Source: Prorocentrum cordatum
Taxonomy: Eukaryota > Sar > Dinophyceae > Prorocentrales > Prorocentraceae
NCBI GenBank assembly: GCA_963575745.1
Contig: CAUYUJ010005625.1
Span: 239,146 to 303,145, forward strand
Reading direction: 5' to 3'
DNA: 64,000 nucleotides
The notes below the pieces were generated by a model, which made no database searches, was not told the DNA's origin, and saw only the letters and a list, made by a program, of their open reading frames with translations. The position numbers were made by a program, and so were the translations under genes. This document shows, piece after piece, positions 60,989 to 64,000 of this stretch (position 1 is the first letter of the stretch; each line of letters opens with the position of its first letter).

Positions 60989-61188
60989 CAGGTCGCCTAC
61001 GGCCCCAGGGGAAACCGCGCACCCCCCCCCCCTCGGTGGCCCTCGGGGTGGCCCTCCCGACCGCGGCCCCGGCAAGCCTCGTGCAGCGCGGGGCCCGCCT
61101 GGTCTCGGAGACCGAGCGCTTCGTCCCGCTGGGGCCGGCGCCCGCTTACCCGCCCGACCCCGCGGCCAGGAGCCTCCTTGAGAGGCGG
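60989..61188 (+). CDS. Candidate exon after a pyrimidine tract
   Basis: Frame one reads VALGVALPTAAPASLVQRGA, RLVSETERFVPLGPAPAYPP, DPAARSLLE, with reasonable protein character. The start just after CAG (VAYGPRGN) lies in another frame, and the two are separated by a C10 run near 61022, so an indel there would join them. No family recognised. Downstream repeats begin at about 61190. Confidence 0.3.
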
Positions 61189-61189
61189 G

Positions 61190-61380
61190 GGGCAGTGCAA
61201 GCGGGGGTCAGCGAGCGTTGGGTCTTGCAGGATCCTACAGGGCCAGGGTCGCATTGGCCCGGGTTTGGGTGCAGGATGATGCAGGATCCTGCAGGATCCT
61301 TCGCGTTGGCCCGGGTTCGGGTCGGGAGCCTTTTTGAGGCGGGGGCAGTGCAAGCCGGGGTCAGCCAGTCTAGGCCTCCT
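61190..61380. repeat. GGATCCTGCAGGATCC repeat, copy 1
   Basis: GCAGGATCCT words, GTCGCATTGGCCCGGGTTTG and GGCGGGGGGCAGTGCAAGCG, GGGGTCAGC recur in the same order at 61545-61770 and partly at 61900-61990. Confidence 0.8.
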
Positions 61381-61550
61381 AGATGGGCTCGGAGTAGATA
61401 GGGGTCGGAGGATCGCGCCGCATCGGCGATGCATCCACGATGCGGCTCGATGTGGGGGCCCGATTCTCTCCACGTCGACGGCGCCGATGTGTCGCCGACG
61501 TCGCCGGTGCATCGCCTGTGCATCGCCGATGCATCGCCGATGCATCGCTG
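61381..61550. repeat. Foldback family 2, copy
   Basis: AGATGGGCTCGGAGTAGATA, GGGGTCGGAGGATCGCGCCG, CATCGGCGATGC and a run of CATCGCCGATG. Flanked on both sides by GGATCCTGCAGG repeats, so it may have inserted into them. Confidence 0.7.
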
Positions 61551-61990
61551 CAGTATCCTGCAGGATCCTTCGCATTGACCCAGGTTGAAGTGCAGGATCT
61601 TGCACGATCCTGCAGGATTCCGCAAGGCCTGACCAGCCCGGGTCTGGATGGACCCGGGTCAGAAGATCCCCGACCACGGTCGGGAGATTTGGGAGGCGGG
61701 GGGCAGTGCAAGCGGGGGTGAGCCAGGGCGCTGGATCCTGTGGGATCCTGCAGCGTTGGGCCGCGATTGATGGGGGGCAATCAATGGGGGGGACCTTTGG
61801 GACCTTTGTGGCATCAAAGGGCGCCTATAGGGCCCGAAACGGGCGCCACCTTGCCCCCCCCGCCCCCCCATTTGTCGCCCCCCCATGCAAGTCGCGGCCA
61901 ACAGGGCCAGGGGTGCACTGACCCGGGCCTGTGTGCAGGCCCCTGCAGGATCCTGCAACGCCCGACTGACAGGGGTTTGCATTGACCCGG
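61551..61990. repeat. GGATCCTGCAGGATCC repeat, copies 2 and 3
   Basis: CTGCAGGATCCTTCGCATTG, GGCGGGGGGCAGTGCAAGCG and later TGCAGGATCCTGCAACGC, separated by unique sequence at about 61770-61900. Confidence 0.75.
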
Positions 61991-62000
61991 GTCAGTACGC

Positions 62001-62172
62001 GTGAGTCGGGCCTGTCCCTCTACAGGAGGTATTCCTTGGATCGGAGGTTGGGGGGTGAGATCGCAGTGAAACGGAGGCCCCCCACCGGGAAATCGGCTGC
62101 GGTTTCGTGCTCGCGTCGTGCGTGCGGGCGAGGCGAAGCTGCGCGTGATCCTCCTGTAGCCAGGCCGACGTA
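62001..62172. mobile_element. hAT-like MITE, copy 6 (decayed)
   Basis: The left end GTGAGTCGGGCCTGTCCC, then TCTACAGGAGGTATTCC, and the right end ATCCTCCTGTAGCCAGG, CCGACGTA keep the family pattern and length (172 bp), but no TSD is left. Confidence 0.6.
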
Positions 62173-62342
62173 GGAGCGAAAGTCCGTTTCCCGTCCGCTG
62201 GTGGCCGGGAGGTGTCCCAGTTGGGCCGGGCGGTGTCCTGGGTATCCCGGGTGTCAGTAGGAGCGAAGGTCCGTTTCCCGTCCGCCGGTGGCCGGGAGGT
62301 GCCCCAGTTGGGCCGGGCGGTGTCCCGGGTGTCCCGGGCGCC
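62169..62342. repeat. Tandem duplication of about 87 bp
   Basis: GTAGGAGCGAA(A/G)GTCCGTTT, GGTGGCCGGGAGGTG and CAGTTGGGCCGGGCGGTGTC occur twice. Confidence 0.92.
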
Positions 62343-62382
62343 CCGGCGTCAACGCAGGTCCCGAATGTCATAATTCATTGTT

Positions 62383-62800
62383 TTCGGCGCCTGCGGCGGG
62401 CGTTCTTATCCAATCCAGCTTATCTTCTCCAATCCATCTTGTCCAATCAAATCCATATTATCTTATCCAACCGTTTCTGCGCCTGCGGCGGGCCAATCCA
62501 ATCCATGCTATCTTATCAAATTCATTTTTTCCAATCCAGCCCATCTCTTATCTTATCCAATCCATCTTATCTTATCCAACCCATCTTGTCCCATCTTATC
62601 TTACCCCACCCAATCCAATCCATCCAACCCAATCCATCAGTTCATTTGTTTCTGCGCCTGCGGCGGGCCAATCCAATCCATCTTTTCTGATCCAATCCAT
62701 CTCTTCCAATCCAACCCATCTTATCTTATCTTATCCAATCCATATTCTCCCATCCAATCCAATCCACCCAACCCAATCCATCAATTCATTTTTGTTGGCG
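62383..62800. repeat. AATCCATCTTATC minisatellite with GCGCCTGCGGCGGG spacers
   Basis: Blocks of CCAATCCAATCCATCTTATC are separated by TTTCTGCGCCTGCGGCGGGC at 62383 (variant), 62466, 62650 and 62791 (variant). Confidence 0.9.
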
Positions 62801-62827
62801 CCTGAGCGCGATCGCGGCAGACTGCGA

Positions 62828-62858
62828 GAGAGAGAGAGAGGGCGAGAGAGAGAGAGAC

Positions 62859-62910
<52 letters not shown>

Positions 62911-62920
62911 AGAGAGATGA
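62828..62920. repeat. (GA)n tract
   Basis: About 90 bp of GA repeats with a few CA and AA interruptions. Confidence 0.97.
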
Positions 62921-63039
62921 GATCAAGGTGACAGGCTGGTGGTCAGTCAGGGAGGGCATTTGATCTCAATCCCCCCAAACCTCCTTATCGCCTGCAGGGC
63001 GGTCGCATAGGTATTTTTTCTGTATTTTCAAGGTTTTCA

Positions 63040-63076
63040 TAGAAAATCGGCCTGTAGGGGGACATGCCCGACCTAA
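63040..63076. mobile_element. hAT-like MITE, copy 7 (right end only)
   Basis: ATCGGCCTGTAGGGGGACAT, GCCCGACCTAA is an intact right TIR. No left TIR is found within 170 bp upstream, so this is a truncated copy. Confidence 0.7.
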
Positions 63077-63967
63077 CAGTACGTCCCCGACTCGCGGCCG
63101 CGGGCCTCCCCGGTCCGCCACCCCCCCTTTGGGACCCCTGCGCGGGGGCCTCGTCGGGTGGCGCCGGAAAGACGGCGTCCCAGACGTGCGCGCGTCATGC
63201 GAAGAGGTCAGTTCGGGTATGGCCAGGACCCCGGGTAAGGGGACCCGGTTAGTGGTAGGGCCCCGGAGCCCTTGAATCAGGTTTGCCATAGTTTGTGTTT
63301 TTCGGGTGACGGCAGTTCCGGTTAGTAGCAATGGGGCGGGGGGGCGCCCCCGGTACAGATCACTAAACCAGGTTCCACTAAACCCAGTTCTACCAACGCT
63401 CGATCAGTCACCGCCCACCAAACTACCCCAACCCAACCCGAAGGCCCCGATTTGCCCTCCATTTCCAGTCGGGGGGGGTCGGGGAACATTGAAAAAACAC
63501 ATGTGAAGCCCGTGCCCCCCCCCCCAACACGAAATTCGGGTCTTCGGGTTGGCTCGGGGTGGTCTGGTAGATAGTCAAGCAGGGCGGGAGGTGCCTCGTG
63601 GGTCTCGGCCTCTGGGTCGGGGGCCTGGCCCGGCTCCGGGACCGTCTCAGGGGCAACGATAGGGGGGATCGGCATAGGGGGTGCATCGACTCCCAATCAC
63701 CCATCGCCGACTTGGGCCCGATAGCCCCAACCCGCCCAGGAAGGTGCGGATTCGCTATCGGGGGCCTATCGCCGATCAATCGGCGATGTATCGCAGGTCG
63801 ATGCATCCCCTCCTATGCCCATCCCCCCCGGGGGCGGGGGGAGGGCCCCGGCCCAACCCCGGGACCGTCACCAAAACTACTTGACAGGAAAGGCCGTCCC
63901 TGGGAGCATAACCGAGCGCGTTCCGCTGCTCGCAAAGTGTCTCCTCGCATTTGCCCGAAACACGCCT
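63077..63967. other. Unannotated stretch
   Basis: Contains the repeat shared with 50602 at about 63670-63790, CGCCGATCAATCGGCGATG palindromes, and short ORFs without recognised domains. Confidence 0.4.
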
Positions 63968-64000
63968 GTATGTGATCGTTTTTTATTCATTGTTTTGCCG
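63968..64000. mobile_element. MITE family E, copy 3 (cut by window end)
   Basis: GTATGTGATCGTTTTTTATT, CATTGTTTTGCCG matches the left end of copy 1 at 32111. Confidence 0.65.

Noticed and set aside
1-64000. rRNA, tRNA, SL RNA genes or telomeric repeats
   Set aside because: No conserved rRNA core words, cloverleaf-like sets or TTTAGGG arrays were recognised. The SLs present lack the downstream SL RNA intron part and lie in retrocopies. A covariance-model scan would be decisive.

Overview
The window looks like nuclear DNA of a dinoflagellate. The decisive signal is the dinoflagellate spliced leader (DinoSL), the 22-nt mini-exon trans-spliced to the 5' end of dinoflagellate mRNAs. It occurs twice as a genomic relict, at 23610 and at 32824, each time as a tandem series. 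High GC, long simple-sequence tracts, very low gene density and no operon-like gene strings fit the same origin. The species is not identifiable from what I can see. A large, repeat-rich genome of the Prorocentrum or Polarella kind is only a guess.

Genes are few. Two are retroposed mRNAs, each carrying the full set of LINE-type retroposition marks: a target-site duplication (TSD), relict SLs, an intronless ORF, a short A tract and the second TSD copy. Retrocopy 1 (23610-26456) encodes a phosphatidylserine-decarboxylase-like proenzyme with a signal peptide, broken by three one-base homopolymer shifts. It is flanked by a perfect 19-bp TSD. Retrocopy 2 (32824-34740) carries four tandem, sequence-perfect SL copies ahead of an unrecognised ORF of about 523 codons. 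It has a perfect 14-bp TSD and sits inside a minisatellite whose empty site can be read directly. Exon-like pieces of a probable FkbM-type SAM methyltransferase lie at 29513-29875, perhaps 50703-50819, and 53869-54018, all on the plus strand and in domain order. If they are one gene, its introns are about 3 to 21 kb. A frameshifted leucine-rich-repeat fragment lies near 12.4-13.1 kb. Other exon candidates are weak.

Layout. 1-22 kb is dominated by short (130-250 bp) elements with terminal inverted repeats (MITEs and foldbacks) in at least six families. It also holds a 0.9-kb hexamer array and a 0.8-kb GTG array. 22-30 kb holds retrocopy 1 inside a CTTGGG-type minisatellite, a 1.4-kb GAGCCCTAC minisatellite and the first methyltransferase-like exon. 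30-53 kb is a mosaic in which the same modules (called R1 to R6 here) recur in the same order, interrupted by retrocopy 2, foldback hairpins and MITEs. 53-64 kb holds the last clear exon, a 1.35-kb GAT/GCT array, GGA/CCT tracts and further MITEs.

Most long ORFs here are open only because they cross low-complexity repeats. No rRNA, tRNA, CRISPR array, bacterial-type promoter or terminator was recognised. Coordinates of repeats without sharp ends are approximate by about 5-20 bp.
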